Assembly: GCF_000003815.2 (NCBI RefSeq)
Contig: NC_049988.1
Location: 4,751,356-4,800,410, forward strand
Source of the DNA: Branchiostoma floridae
Lineage: Eukaryota; Chordata; Leptocardii; Amphioxiformes; Branchiostomatidae
Length of the DNA stretch: 49,055 nucleotides
Direction of reading: 5' to 3'
This document shows positions 30,181-41,475 of this stretch, piece after piece; position 1 is the stretch's first letter; each line of letters starts with the position of its first letter. A program made the translations under genes and the position numbers. The notes below the pieces were generated by a model. It made no database searches. It saw only the letters and a program-made list of their open reading frames with translations, and was not told the DNA's origin.

Positions 30181-31349
30181 ACAAATTTATTTGGAATTCA
30201 TCTAATTGATATGATATTCACCAACTGACGTATCTGCCTAGCTATGATTCATACTTATATTTACCTTATGATATAATATTAACGCTTAGTAGAAAGAAGA
30301 ACGTAACATACCATTTTGTTTAAAAACAATTTGAAGTTTATATCCGAGCCGGCATTTACCAGATTGAACAGATGTATGCTATTTTCTCTTATACAGTTTT
30401 ATGCGCGCAATTGCTACCCAAACGTAACCGGCACCTGTGAGAACGAAGTTGTGTCGCACTATAGCACAAAGGAAAGACGCAATAATTTCAAGTTTTGCTT
30501 GATACTTCCCAAACTTAGCTTTACTTGCTATCTGCAATACCTTGGTTAACACATGTTAAAATTTGCCAGAATGATACTTTTCCAAATGTAGTTTCACATG
30601 CTATCTTTAAAGCATTAAGTCGTGATATCATACTTTCCTAGGTTCATGAATAAAAGTATTTACTTCATCCCAGTTGAGGCTGTGGTACGTTTTATAACTC
30701 AACATTTGGCTTGGGTCGTATTTTAATGGGATAGCTATGACGCAGTGACATATGAATATAATACATGAAGGGATGAATTCTTGAAGATCTTATAATGAAG
30801 ATGTATAGTCTTCATTTCCCAGACGACTTGGTGACTTGGTTCCTAGCCGAACAGAACTTGGCTGGAGTGAGTAAGATCGATATCAGACCTATGGTTTAGC
30901 ATAAGATAAATGTCTAACTCGTCGCCCTACATGTTAGTGCTACGAAATAGGCATCCTTCCATCTTTGCAGATGATGGTAGCGCTCTTTATGAAGTCACAG
31001 TGGTTGGCAGCGTCTGCTGTGGCTCCGTAGGCCGATTCTGGCATGGCAGTTACGGCCACAGTTTGGACATATGAAGGAAGAGAGGTTCCCATGTTGCAGT
31101 TGCTTTGTCCGTCTTTCTATGCCATATATAATATATTCCAAAAATCATAGTCGCATATTTCCCCAGCACGTACAAAACATAATAAAATGCACAGCAGATA
31201 CACTCTTGTGTTGATAATCTAATTTAGTTAATGTATTCTGCTTCTTTGCGTTTCTTTGTAATACATGTTAGAAACATAAGGTCACCCCTAAAAGCTATAT
31301 GAGCTTATGTTTTGGAGCTTATGTTTTGAACAAGTCAATGCAACGTAAG
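30181..31349. other. Unannotated region
   Basis: I see no gene. 30520-30600 contains CTTGCTATCTGCAATA and TTTGCCAGAATGATAC, words weakly like those at 36190-36240. The ORF at 30316-30549 has no recognisable domain. Confidence 0.35.
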
Positions 31350-32000
31350 GTGAACGAACCCTTTCATTTATCGACTAACAACACAAGGAGTCAACCAACG
31401 ACAAACGTTGATACCATCGAGGGCAACAACACCCCCGCTTATCCAGAAATTGGCACCTCTGGTAAAAGGGCAACTAACAGAGGTGTTCACCATCAGAACA
31501 GTATTTTCTGTCGTAAGGAATTGTCCAATCTGTTTTCATACAAATAAGCGGTTACAGCTCAATTTCTTTGTTTACCCAACTGCACGTGAATTGGATGGTC
31601 AATTTGAGGAAAAGCCGACAAACTTTTGAAATAAACTCTAGTAACCCATGCGAATCCTAAAAGAAGTTAATTGTAGGTGAACACATAGAAAGATAATGAA
31701 CACTTTATAGACTAACAACAGAAGGAGTCAACCACCGACAACGGTTGATACCATCGAGGTCATTGACACCCCCGCTCATCCAGAAATAGGCACCCTCTGA
31801 TAAAAGGCAATTTACAGTCGTTTTCACCAACGGAACAATATTTTCTGTTATGAACTATCGTCCAATCTATTTGCATAGAAATTGGGGCTACAGCTCAATT
31901 TCTTTGTTCATCTAAGTACACACAAATTGGATGGTCGATCGAGGCGAAGCCTATATGCGAAATCTACAAGGAAACTAGTAACTTAAAGGCATTTAAATGA
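31350..32000. repeat. Tandem duplication, ~337 bp x 2
   Basis: The blocks GACTAACAACA-AAGGAGTC, GTTGATACCATCGAGG, ACACCCCCGCT-ATCCAGAA and GCTCAATTTCTTTGTT occur in both units (landmarks 31371 and 31708), about 85% alike. The frame open in unit 1 (31299-31547) is broken in unit 2, arguing against coding. Confidence 0.85.
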
Positions 32001-32259
32001 TGAAACATTGAGATTAGTTTGCCTAGAAAAGGAAAGCTGATAACTAAACTGAGCAGGAAAACCAATTTAAACTTGAAATGAAATCAAAGATCATTGTGCT
32101 AGACAGGGATTTGTGACGACTGTGGTGTCACCTCTCAGAGAATGTACTAAACTAAACTTTGTGCAACATACAATAGAATTAAGCCTATCTAGACGGGGTA
32201 GGAATTATATGTAAAAATGCATTAGATCAAAGTCAAGATGGTCAATTTAAGTCATTTTC

Positions 32260-32278
32260 TGACGTCATTTTGACGTCA
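32260..32278. promoter_or_regulatory. Paired CRE-like palindromes
   Basis: TGACGTCA occurs at 32260-32267 and again at 32271-32278, 11 bp start to start, placing both sites on the same DNA face. TGACGTCA is the CREB/ATF consensus. No promoter or exon is recognised nearby, so function is unproven. Confidence 0.3.
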
Positions 32279-32629
32279 ATGTGGTTGCCATTGTGTATAG
32301 AAATCTCGACAGACCGTTTCTAGTTTTTGTTTTAATACAAAATGTATACTACACATGTATTAATATGTTCAATTCCCTTTAGCAACATAATTGGAAATGC
32401 GTAAAATGAAAGCATAATTGAAGAGCAGATTTTGTACAATTACCTTCTGTAATAATGATACTATAGCCGTACATGGACAGCCTCGGAATATTACTTATAC
32501 CCTAGATAGGATATCGCAGATAGTACGAAAGTTATTCATATCTTTTGTTGCCTGTAAAACCTACCTTAAACAACAAACCTCATGTATTGACAAATGCAAT
32601 GTTGTTATTGTGTAATGTATATTGTATTG

Positions 32630-32725
32630 TTACCAGAGCTAGCCCTTGATAGCCCTGTTGGGTAGCCCTGGCTGTATTTCTCACTATACAGCCGAATAAA
32701 TCATATGAAAATCAAAAATCTGTTT
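32630..32725 (+). mobile_element. LINE-like 3' UTR tail
   Basis: CCAGAGCTAGCCCTTGATAG, GGGTAGCCCTGGCTGTATTT, CTATACAGCCGAATAAATC and an A-rich end look like a retroposon 3' terminus with an AATAAA signal. The hairpin-forming CTGTA...TACAG pair precedes the signal. No RT sequence precedes it. Confidence 0.45.
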
Positions 32726-33529
32726 CCATCTGTACAACATTTACGTCTAGAAAACACTATTATTAACAGCTAAGGCAAAGAAATGTTTCAGGCTGTTTAC
32801 ACAAGAACAGTTTGAATAAGTCATAGAACTTTGCCTGTAGATGAATTATGACCAATTCTTCTTTACAACATTGATTGAAATGTTTCATGGATATCATACT
32901 AATAGCAAAACTGCGTATCGCTTGATCACATCATGGTGCCTATGATTTGTTGTCACTAGTCGACAGTAGGAAATGATCTATAGCTTTTTCAAGTGGTGGA
33001 AATTGTAGATAAGGTCCATTGGCCTATTATTCATTCTCATATCAATACGGATTGTTTGCAATAGCTAATAAAACAGTAATATACACATAGTTCAGTACGA
33101 GACGTTGTATATATTATGAGGCCCACATACTCGCATACATGTATATCAGCAGAATACCTTTGAATACCTGTTGTTAATATCTGCATACACTTTGTATATA
33201 ATCAGTATATCACTGCTTGTTGTATTGTTCTGGGAGGGCGGCACCCATTGTTAAATTGATTTTAGAATTAAGATCTATGTGAAATAGACCATTATAATGC
33301 CAATAATTATGAATGTCACGAAAATTCATGAAACACGAAGTCACTGAAAGATTATATAATGTGGAATAAAATATCATACAACAAAAATGAACTCGTTCAT
33401 AATGCTTTATTCATCACAAAATATCAAAAGTATCAATACTAAATCACAAGAGTATCAATACGACCACACTTGATCAAGAGACTGAGAAGACACTATGTGC
33501 AAGGGGCTTGGACCGTTGCATAACCGTTG

Positions 33530-33830
33530 AAACTAGGCATAAAACTATCAATAAGGTAATCAATAGATTATTGAAGGCTTTGGAAACTATTGAAAGATCA
33601 TTCAATGGCAGATTAATAAAAGCCTTAAAACCGTTGAAAGATCATTAAGGAATGCGGGTTTGGGAACCATTGAAAGATTTCTAAAAAATCCATGGCAACT
33701 TTAGAATCCATAGAAAGATCATTGATCGATGAATGGAAACTTTGAAAACAATTAAACGATTATTGAGATATAAGGAAGATTTTGGAAACCATTGAAAGAC
33801 TGATTAGACATGAAAGCAGGCTTTAGATCG
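33530..33830. repeat. Degenerate short tandem repeat, ~45-bp units
   Basis: About seven copies of a GGNTTTGGAAACCATTGAAAG, then ATCATTNA pattern, with high divergence. No coding signal. Confidence 0.7.
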
Positions 33831-34344
33831 ATTGCAGTAAAATTTAGTTTATTACAGCTTCTTAATATCCTTTGGAACCAAAGGGCCTATGGATTGAAAA
33901 ATTACATTTTAGGGTTTGTAATACTATACAACTGTAACGATTTCAAATCACTTAAGGGCACTGCAGCTAATTGGCTAATGTCAGTTTTCCAGCTATGCTC
34001 CCAACGGGCATTTATCATCATTATATATGCAGGCCTCTTACCATTTGTAGATAGAATATACCTTCCATCAAGCTTAAGGTCAATCATTATCACAATTATT
34101 AGTACCACTTCAACAATATCAAAACGCTTCTTCATACGTTTGAATGAAGGGAACGTAAACAGGAATATGGTAAGATTGCCAATTAAAGTTGTATCCTCAA
34201 TTTTTTGTCATGATCTGACTTAAGTATGTATAATATAAACTCTGGTTGTCTAGGTACCAAGGGACTGCTAAAAGTAAGTCAGACTAGTTTAACGTAATGA
34301 TTCATATAAAACACCGGGTACCGAAGAGTCATTCTGCTCCATAG
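33831..34344. other. Unannotated AT-rich region
   Basis: Open frames on both strands (33810-34223 plus, 33902-34135 minus) have no recognisable motif. The plus frame begins inside the tandem repeat. Confidence 0.35.
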
Positions 34345-34830
34345 GAACCTACGGCCACAGCAAGTAAATTTTATGGATGACATCGGCGCGCTCATTAATT
34401 TTTGCCTGATTTGAGAAGAAAAAAAAGATTTTTCTTCTTCAGGGATGACCAGGTAGACCAAATGGCTCAATAGGTTGTGTTGTAACCTAATAATTGTATT
34501 TACAATTGACACTAGAGAGGCAGCCTTGAATGTAGTTGCAGAAGTGAAACTTGCTGGTCAGTTATAAGAGTGGCAGCAATATGGAAGCCATGAGTGTAGT
34601 TGCCAACATGGTCAGTGATACCAGTCTACCACACTTTTACTCCACTGGAATGAATGTCTTGTTGGCTGCAATGCCATATTTTCTCACTTTAAGTTTTGTT
34701 ACAACGTTTATAGTGTCTCTTTTGAAAATTTACCGTTTTTACCCATCTTTTTTCGCCCTATTTTTTTGTTAGTCTTCACAGAATGTCAGGATGTCATCCA
34801 TAAAATTCACTTGCTGTGGCCTAAGGCACT
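34345..34830. mobile_element. TIR element, GGCCACAGCAAGT family
   Basis: The left arm GGCCACAGCAAGTAAATTTT, then ATGGATGACATC (34351-34383), is mirrored by GATGTCATCCATAAAATTCAC, then TTGCTGTGGCC (34790-34821). The near-perfect ~33-bp arms enclose ~400 bp without a transposase. The interior right half is shared with 24690-24775. End fragments recur at 8968, 13160, 24915 and 45500. Confidence 0.8.
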
Positions 34831-35159
34831 CATAGATTGAGCTCTTGCAAACGTAACGTACAAGCCTGTAACGAAAGACCACATGAAAGGGAATTCTATG
34901 TCATAAAACCCCTGGATGCAACAGCGAAAGGTAGGCAAAACTTGTTACGTCTTTGACATTTAGTACGGCATTAAGGTAAAAAATTATACAAATCCAAACT
35001 TGAAGGCTAAAAGAATTAAGTTTAGTTGGAAAACCATCAATCATTAGTCAATAACAGTGTTGTGTCCCGCAATGCAGCCATCTGCAATGAGATATTTTTC
35101 TTTATTGAAACGTTTTTTATTCATATATCTACAGCAACCCAGAAACGTAAAAAATGTAT

Positions 35160-35475
35160 CAATTAACCAAGTTTATTTGCAAAATCATACCCGGAGGCTA
35201 GCTAACTGCAGGAACATTCTCGAGGGAAACAAAAATACAATGTAGTACATAGCACTAATGTCTATTCAACTGAATTTGCATCTTATTATTGGATTTGACT
35301 TCTTCTTAGAAGGCAGTGGTTAATGAACTGTCCCACACACTGCAGAATAAGTGGGTTTTGTGACTTTAGTAAAATTGTAGTCTTTTGATGATGCCCTAGG
35401 TTGAAAAAAAAACTGGGTGGAATTGTAGCGATTGTTTGGAATAGTCGGTTTAGGAAACCATAAAACAACATATAT
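35160..35475 (-). mobile_element. LINE 3' end with ORF remnant
   Basis: The minus-strand frame 35286-35471 ends TTILLKSQNPLILQCVGQF, then INHCLLRRSQ, closely matching the terminus of the LINE at 9372 (TIFLLKSQNPLIIKEVGLF, then ISHCLQRRSQ). The 3' UTR continues to about 35165 with TTTATTTGCAAAATCATACC, as in the other copies. Upstream of about 35475 similarity stops, so it is severely 5'-truncated. Confidence 0.85.
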
Positions 35476-36000
35476 TAAGGAAAATGTATTACCCCATAAT
35501 GCGTTATCTGCTATTTTTATGATATGACTAAAATAAATGACAGTTGCAAACGATTTTTTCCATATAAGAACCCGCGTGAAACATGTTCCATGCATTATTG
35601 CAGGGAACATTTTATAGTAAAACATTTATCTTTTGTTGATGTTTAAAGAATCTCGGGTTCCATTGATTGAATAAATTTCAATGAATTTAAAATAAAACAG
35701 GAATACAAACATACGACAGTACATATGTAACTTGTAATTACAGCGTGATATACCGAATATCAATGTACTGTACATTTTACGTCGGGTAGTAATGAATTTA
35801 CTTGGAGCAATTTCAACTACATGCAGAACTACATATGACTTATGAAATAATTTCTACCCCCTCACACCTAAAAATAACACTCAAAAGAACCTTTCTCCGT
35901 TTACGGCTGGATTTTGAACTATGTTCTACCTTGCAATACTCTACTTGGAAATATAAGGCTCAGGTCGAAACAGTGGATTCAAACCCACTGTTTCTAATAA
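35476..36000. other. Unannotated region
   Basis: I see no gene. The 130-aa plus-strand ORF starting at 35802 runs into the dispersed repeat at 36000-36190 and is not credible as a gene. Confidence 0.35.
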
Positions 36001-36190
36001 AGCTTTCAAGGACGAGTAAGTTAAGTGATCTGAGCGCCCCTAAGCTTAGTATGCTTCCCTCTATAAAATCACTGGATACTTTCATTTTATCTGGTACCAC
36101 GCTGGTGTACCCAATTCTGGATCACAGAATCATCTATCTTCGAAGGCTACAGGCCCTGTTTTGCAGATATTGCAAACGTGAATATTTTGT
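36000..36190. repeat. Dispersed repeat C, copy 1
   Basis: The blocks TCTGAGCGCC, TATCTGGTACCACG, GTGTACCCAATTC, TCATCTATCTTCG and CAGATATTGCAAACGTGAAT correspond to 40225-40410 in the same order and orientation. Confidence 0.65.
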
Positions 36191-36497
36191 TTAAATATTG
36201 CATTTTCACTTAGTTTGCCAGAATGTGCCAATACACACTTGCATATTGCATATGTGTGTCAGGTTTAAGCAAAAAAGATTAATCTGTCTTCAAAGTAATA
36301 TTCAAGTACAGTCAGACTCTGTTGTGGACGATACTGCAAAATGAGTATTCTTTACAGACTGTATCATCCCCTAATTATTTTTCCTAGAAAGAGCCAACAC
36401 ATATACATGCTATCTAGTTAAGCGTTAGTTTGCTAGATTCCATCAACTATCTTCATTACATTATTATCTCTGCACGCTACTAACTGTTATATATCTC

Positions 36498-36558
36498 AGA
36501 GAGTGTTTCCCATAATATTGCAAAAATGGGCTGTAACCATCATATAATCTTCTTAAAT
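36498..36558. repeat. Short direct repeat D, empty copy
   Basis: GAGTGTTTCCCATAATATTG, then GGGCTGTAACCATCATATAAT, recurs at 36782-36827 plus 36970-36985, where the TA-flanked MITE interrupts it. This copy shows the pre-insertion state of that site. Confidence 0.75.
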
Positions 36559-36561
36559 TAA

Positions 36562-36770
36562 AGGTGTTTGCGTCACTGCGGGGTTCAAAATATACTCAAC
36601 GAATTTCAGAGATAAAGAACGAATTTTCTTACATTTTGTTTATGTTGTCGTATTCTAAGTCATAATTTTACGTATAACGCAATATCTAAATTGTGCAAAT
36701 CGGAGAAAATAACAAAACAGTGACGCAGTAAAAGAACCCCGCAGTGACGCAAGCTTGACGAAAGTGCAGC
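36562..36770. mobile_element. Harbinger-like MITE
   Basis: The left end AGGTGTTTGCGTCACTGCGG, interior TTTCAGAGATAAAGAACGAA and right end CGCAGTGACGCAAGCTTGAC place it in the 9-440 family, inverted. The left TIR is internally shortened. TAA precedes the left end; the right flank is degraded. It lacks the LINE insertion found at 135-306. Confidence 0.8.
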
Positions 36771-36827
36771 TACTATAGCAGGCAGTGCTTTCCCCTAATA
36801 TTGCAAACATGGGCTGTTACCAACATA

Positions 36828-36969
36828 CTGTAAATGTATTTAAGTTCAAGGGGATTTAATTTCGTGGTAGCGGGAAAAGAACTTTTCGCGGTGGTTTTAA
36901 GTTCGCGGCGAAGCGGTCACCGCGAAATCCGCGAACATTAATCCACCGCGAACATTTCTGCATTTACAG
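36828..36969. mobile_element. TA-flanked MITE, CTGTAAAT TIRs
   Basis: It starts CTGTAAATG and ends CATTTACAG with TA outside each end (36826-36827 and 36970-36971). The interior has the same CGCGAA and TTTAAGTTCGCGG words as 8710-8910, but about 60 bp shorter. Strongly self-complementary, with no ORF. Confidence 0.9.
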
Positions 36970-36985
36970 TATTCTTCATAACCGT

Positions 36986-37490
36986 CATATTAAAAACTTT
37001 ATGCTCCCACACGGGATGAGCAGTCCCAATTAAACATCATTAATCCTCTGTCCCACGACGACAACCCCTTCTTAATTTCCTAAGGGTCCATATAACCTTC
37101 CTAATATTATTTCCCAAAGGTCTACAATGACTTACACCCCAGTAGTTTCCACTAATAATTAGTCAGCGGAGAATTCATCAACATTAACTAAGAATGGGAA
37201 AATAAGCAATTATTCTTTTTAAAGCTGTGTCTGGTCGAATTGATTGTAATGAAACTAAAGGCATTTTTGAATTTGTTTATCATTGAAGAGATTTATTAGT
37301 CACGTTCGTACACAATTAATAGGATTTTCATCAAGCAGTGACTAATTTTTAAAGGTAAACACACGTACCTCCACGTTTTCGATGGCTATCAGTTAAGGTA
37401 GCAGAACACAGTTTTTCGGCTATGGGGATTTCTATAGTTAAGGACCCCAAAGTGAGGTGGTTCGACGACTCAAAAAAACAAACATGGTGC
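36986..37490. other. Unannotated region
   Basis: I see no gene or repeat. Confidence 0.35.
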
Positions 37491-37498
37491 AAAAGTAA

Positions 37499-37624
37499 TT
37501 AACAAGAATTCGATATGTTGGAGTTGAGGGTATAATCTACAACATATTTTAAAATGAGATGAAGTTTGCCTGCTCGTTTTCCCAGAAAGAACACTTTGAA
37601 ATGACCCCCAGCGGAGGTCACCAT
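37499..37624 (-). CDS. Possible short minus-strand ORF at promoter-like segment
   Basis: The frame reads MVTSAGGHFKVFFLGKRAGK and ends at 41 codons. Its ATG lies about 15-40 bases downstream, in the minus direction, of TTCCCGCTACTTCCGTGTG, which contains ETS- and E2F-like sites. I recognise no family and see no convincing splice donor. It may simply be an open frame in a CpG-richer patch. Confidence 0.15.
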   Translation of the reverse strand: MVTSAGGHFKVFFLGKRAGKLHLILKYVVDYTLNSNISNSC

Positions 37625-37629
37625 ACTGC

Positions 37630-37930
37630 AGCCGACACACGGAAGTAGCGGGAACCGGATTCGTGCGCGAAATTCTACCCAGCCAAACAAACATCGTAAC
37701 CCAACTCATATGGCCTCAAAACTTACATATTCCTCTACTATCCACCACAGTTTCCGACTCGCTGACGTGCACAGAAAAATTTCTATGGCTTTTCAAGAAC
37801 TGCGACGCCCTATTTTGTGCCCGACCTACTTATGTCCACGGGGGTCGCCCATAAATACTGTGTTATGCGACCTTAAGAAAATCCACGCAAGTCTCGGCAT
37901 AGTTCTCGCAACTCTCGCGAGAACTGGGTC
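37630..37930. promoter_or_regulatory. Promoter-like CpG-richer segment
   Basis: Within 300 bp there are ACGGAAGTAG (ETS-like), TAGCGGGAA and GCGCGAAA (E2F-like), and the palindrome TCTCGCGAGA (37912-37921), a motif of housekeeping promoters bound by Kaiso-type factors in vertebrates. GGTCGC and GCGACC arms at about 37846-37875 can pair. The density of CpG contrasts with the AT-rich flanks. Frames open away from it on both strands. A bidirectional promoter is an inference. Confidence 0.35.
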
Positions 37931-38063
37931 ACTCCGTGATCAAGACGGACGGATAGCCATTGAAATTTGGAGTTACGTGTGTTTACTTTTAAAGCTTTGC
38001 TGCTTCATGGAAATCCTGAAAAAACTGAATTTGTTTGACAAATGCCATTTATCGAAAAAATAA
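37710..38063 (+). CDS. Candidate small ORF, 117 aa, unidentified
   Basis: It opens MASKLTYSSTIHHSFRLADV about 40-70 bp downstream of the ETS/E2F-like cluster and continues through ELRRPILCPTYLCPRG and LGIVLATLARTGSLRDQDG to a TAA. Composition is mixed and less AT-biased than neighbouring spurious frames. The C-terminal half is cysteine- and leucine-rich (CLLLKLCCF). I recognise no domain. The TCTCGCGAGA motif falls inside the frame, which argues against simple coding. Confidence 0.15.
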   Translation: MASKLTYSSTIHHSFRLADVHRKISMAFQELRRPILCPTYLCPRGSPINTVLCDLKKIHASLGIVLATLARTGSLRDQDGRIAIEIWSYVCLLLKLCCFMEILKKLNLFDKCHLSKK

Positions 38064-40224
38064 GTTTTCTTACTAGTACATAGTATTACTAAAATGCTGT
38101 CTTATATCTGCTGGAATTTCATGACATTGAACTTGCACTGCGGTATACAACGCGTGGTATGTTGTGTGCCTTTAATAAGTGTGAATGTGCACAAGTAAAT
38201 GGAAAACTGAAATGAATGAATGGTGTGCAACACAAGGAATTGGGATTTGACATCAGCACTCAGCCTATCTTTGAGATAGCATTGCATACGGCAACGGATC
38301 AAATTAAGCAGATAAGATACAAATGATGTAGTTGTTTTGCGCCTGTATCAGGCTATTGTAAAATAATTCTTATCAATACCCTCTAATGCATTGCTATAAA
38401 ATACTTAGATAAATGCAATAAAAGTAATGATACATATAGTAGAGAACTATCATGACAGAAAACAGTTTGGTGGGATTACTTTATCGAACGCAAGCTTTAC
38501 TTAAAAATGTCTTGTAACAATCATTATCAAACTTTTTTTTCAAAGTGTGAAAGGAAGTAGGAAACTCACATACTTTTATCGTGGGATTTAAGTATTACAT
38601 ACAGCTAGAAATCAGGAAGGTTTAAGATATTAGGAAGCATATAGAATGGGAATCAAATGAAATGATAGAAAATACTCGGGTCGAAGAGGATTGATAGTTT
38701 GATGAAGATTATAACGCAGATGTTTTATAGATTAAACTACTACATTTTAGCTTCTTTGCTGAGATCTATTTCTTAAACTATGTTCATATGAATCACTTCA
38801 CTTTTCGTTGGCACAAAGACATTTAAGATCGATACTAATGACCTTCTAACTGTCATCTTGATAAATGATACAGTATTTGATACGATTAAGCTATTGTGTC
38901 TGCTTGGCTATTGTTCAAACCCCGTAGATATCTGCGAAATAGGCGATATGATGAATGGTGTAAGCCTATGGCAAAAATATGTTCACATTTTAGCCAAAAA
39001 GCATTATTCGGTCAAACCCCATATATCTATACGGAATATGTGATGGTGTTATCCCAAAATATGCTGTACGTTTAGAGAATATTTAGTCAAAAGTACCATG
39101 TGTAATAAGCAAAATGATGAGGAGAAACTCATAGCATAGCAGTCTTTACTTAGATTTTAATTCCTTCTTTTCTATAACATGTTGTTAGTGAACAATAGGT
39201 ACTAATAGAATCGGTGACCTAATATGCTATGAATGTTTGCATAGTACTCTAGTTCAGTGGCTAATTAGTAGTTAACACATGCCGAAGATTGTTGCATCTT
39301 TAAAAGAAGAAACGATTGGCATGAGTCTTAAAACTTGAAAGAAACTTCTAATGACCACAAATGTTACCAAGTTACCAGGCTAAATATTATGCTTCCTGCA
39401 GTCTACTATATTGTACGGGTGCCAACTGCACATTGGGTCAAGATTTAAATGAAGCTCCACTCCCAAAGGACGGCTTTTCTTTACGAGATAAAAGCAAGGT
39501 ATTAGCAAACCCCTTTGGTGTTTCTTATAGATAGAAGTTGGTTTTCCTGAAAGCCATCCCTAGAGAAATAGATCACTTTCGGAGGTGCCTAATCGTAGAC
39601 TCGCATCCGATGATCAGGTGTAGCAATGCGAGGAAGTGTCCTTCCTTTGATTGGATCAATATTTTCCCCAGTTTTCATCCCAAGCCTGGTGGTATAAGAT
39701 AAACACTTTAAGGACGACTTAAACGGCAGTAGCTCTGACGTTTTTGTTATCACTTCTTTTATAAACTAGTCACATCCATGTCTTAATGTTGTGCGACATT
39801 CGGTGTGCGTAGATGGACATGCTCTGGGTTTGGCAAGAGCGGACTTTATCTTTTTTAAAACGTTACATGTACTGTGGAGTCAATAACCGACGTGCTTGGT
39901 TGGGCGAGCAACAGTGGTATTGAGATGTTACTGCTTGCATTCCTGGCTTGTGTGACAAGAAGTGATGTGTCGTTTGAAAAGGCACGTTACTTGGCTATCC
40001 TAAATGGCCTTTGTTCAAAAGGTAAAAAAAAGCTGAGAACGGGGAACGGAAAGAGGGAAGCTTACATTCTAATATAACAGCTGAATAATGAAATACACAA
40101 TGCTACTACTGTCGTCAACTTGAAGTGCTATTGATGCCACCTAAATGAATGGTGACGATGTGGAAGTGTGATTTATCAATTAGTTCTGTTGCCAAAGCTT
40201 TTAACATTCATCGGATTGCAAAAC
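38064..40224. other. Unannotated 2.2-kb region
   Basis: AT-rich, and I see no gene, satellite or TIR. ORFs at 38858 and 39874 have no recognisable character. Confidence 0.35.
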
Positions 40225-40410
40225 GAGTCATCTGAGCGCCTCTGGCCTGAGCTTAGCTGAGTGTTCCATATACAAGTCCCTAGACACTGGCTTTGCTATC
40301 TGGTACCACGTGAGTGTGCTCAATTCGAACACCCAGGTTCATCTATCATCGTAGACTACAACAATAAATAGCCTCTTTCCTGCACGATATTGGAAATTTG
40401 CATACTTGGA
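40225..40410. repeat. Dispersed repeat C, copy 2
   Basis: It aligns with 36000-36190 (TCTGAGCGCC, TATCTGGTACCACG, TTCATCTATCATCG, ACGATATTGG). The AACAATAAATAGCC step is extra here. Confidence 0.65.
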
Positions 40411-41234
40411 AGACTGCGAGATAATAGTTATCTTTCTAAGGTTGTGCCAAGATATCTATCTGCTGCCACGTCCCTCGTCAACGTGCCAAATTCCAACGCC
40501 CTAGATTCATTTATCTACCGTTCGCTTCAGGGACAAACAGTCTGTATTTTTCCCCAATATCACAAACCTGGATGCGTTTAGGACATCATGCTTCAATAGT
40601 GTAAATGGCATGCTAGACCCTATTCGTTGATGTATTCATACTTATAGATATCCATATGTGTGTGTTTAGTTGTACCGTAAGTAGCTTTTATACATGTAGA
40701 CCTTACGAAAGTCGCTGTACTTTTGTCGTGTCAACAAAGATAATTCTGTTTCTCTTTAAAACGTTATAGGATTCATAAACAAATTTTGTGGCAACTTGAG
40801 GATGCCAAGTTACCAGTAACCAGATGATTTGTGATACAGTGTATTTGTCTTGACTTCAATCTTTGATTGTTGTATCATTTTTTCTCGTACATGATCTACC
40901 TTTCATGTTGAGATGCAACCATCGGGATTTGAATTAAGAAAGTTTTTTCGCACCAAACGGTGCATCGAGCAGCACCCATCTCCGTTTCTGTAGCCTTGGG
41001 CCACACAACCTGTGAAATCACTACAGCATAGGGCTGGTTCACTGGTAGTCATCTGTGTGTTAAACTACCATACTCTGTTCCAAATGTTGAGTCGTTGACA
41101 TCCATCTGTCTCGGAAGACAATGGTAGGCAGACAGTTACTCGCCGCCGAGGGTTAGACGATCCGTCCGCCTGACCTGCACGTTATAGGGGATTGCACTTC
41201 CTCCACCCCCACCCCCACCCCTCTCGTCTACTGG
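40411..41234. other. Unannotated region
   Basis: I see no gene. A C-rich stretch (CCACCCCCACCCCCACC) lies at about 41202-41221. Confidence 0.4.
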
Positions 41235-41475
41235 CGCACTAAGTCCCACAGGGACATGAGCTGCATGTCACGTGTAAGACGGCCCCAGCAGATGCAGGTT
41301 TGTTGTTGGGAGTTTCCGTCAACTAGGAGTCCTTAGCAGAGAAAGCAGTATGCGTCTTTTTAATGTTTTTGGTATGACTAGAACGGGGATCGAACTCACG
41401 ACCTATCGACTGCAAGGCAAACACTTGCTTGGCCATTTCATCGGGTTTGACATAACTGCTAACAAAGGCAAAAGC
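41235..41475 (-). mobile_element. tRNA-derived SINE, minus strand
   Basis: On the minus strand, TGGCCAAGCAAGTG resembles a pol III A box and GAGTTCGATCC (near 41393-41403) is a near-consensus B box, spaced as in a tRNA head. A non-tRNA body follows: GTCATACCAAAAACATTAAA, then ATACTGCTTTCTCTGCTAAG. It is not a functional tRNA gene, since the acceptor arms do not pair. The body resembles SINEs I associate with amphioxus, from memory only. Confidence 0.65.

Larger units (their letters stand above)
32001..33530. other. Mostly unannotated, with LINE tail and paired CRE-like sites
   Basis: Apart from the two entries within it, I see no gene or repeat. Confidence 0.35.

Noticed and set aside
31299-31547. 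82-aa ORF
   Set aside because: Falls in a 337-bp tandem duplication whose second unit has frame-disrupting indels.
33810-34223. 137-aa hydrophobic ORF
   Set aside because: Starts in a tandem repeat, lies in AT-rich DNA, has no recognisable motif, and the opposite strand is equally open.
35802-36194. 130-aa ORF
   Set aside because: Its C-terminal half is dispersed repeat C, whose other copy at 40.2 kb is not open in that frame.
41386-41470. Functional tRNA gene on the minus strand
   Set aside because: A and B boxes are present, but the acceptor stem does not close and a SINE body follows directly.
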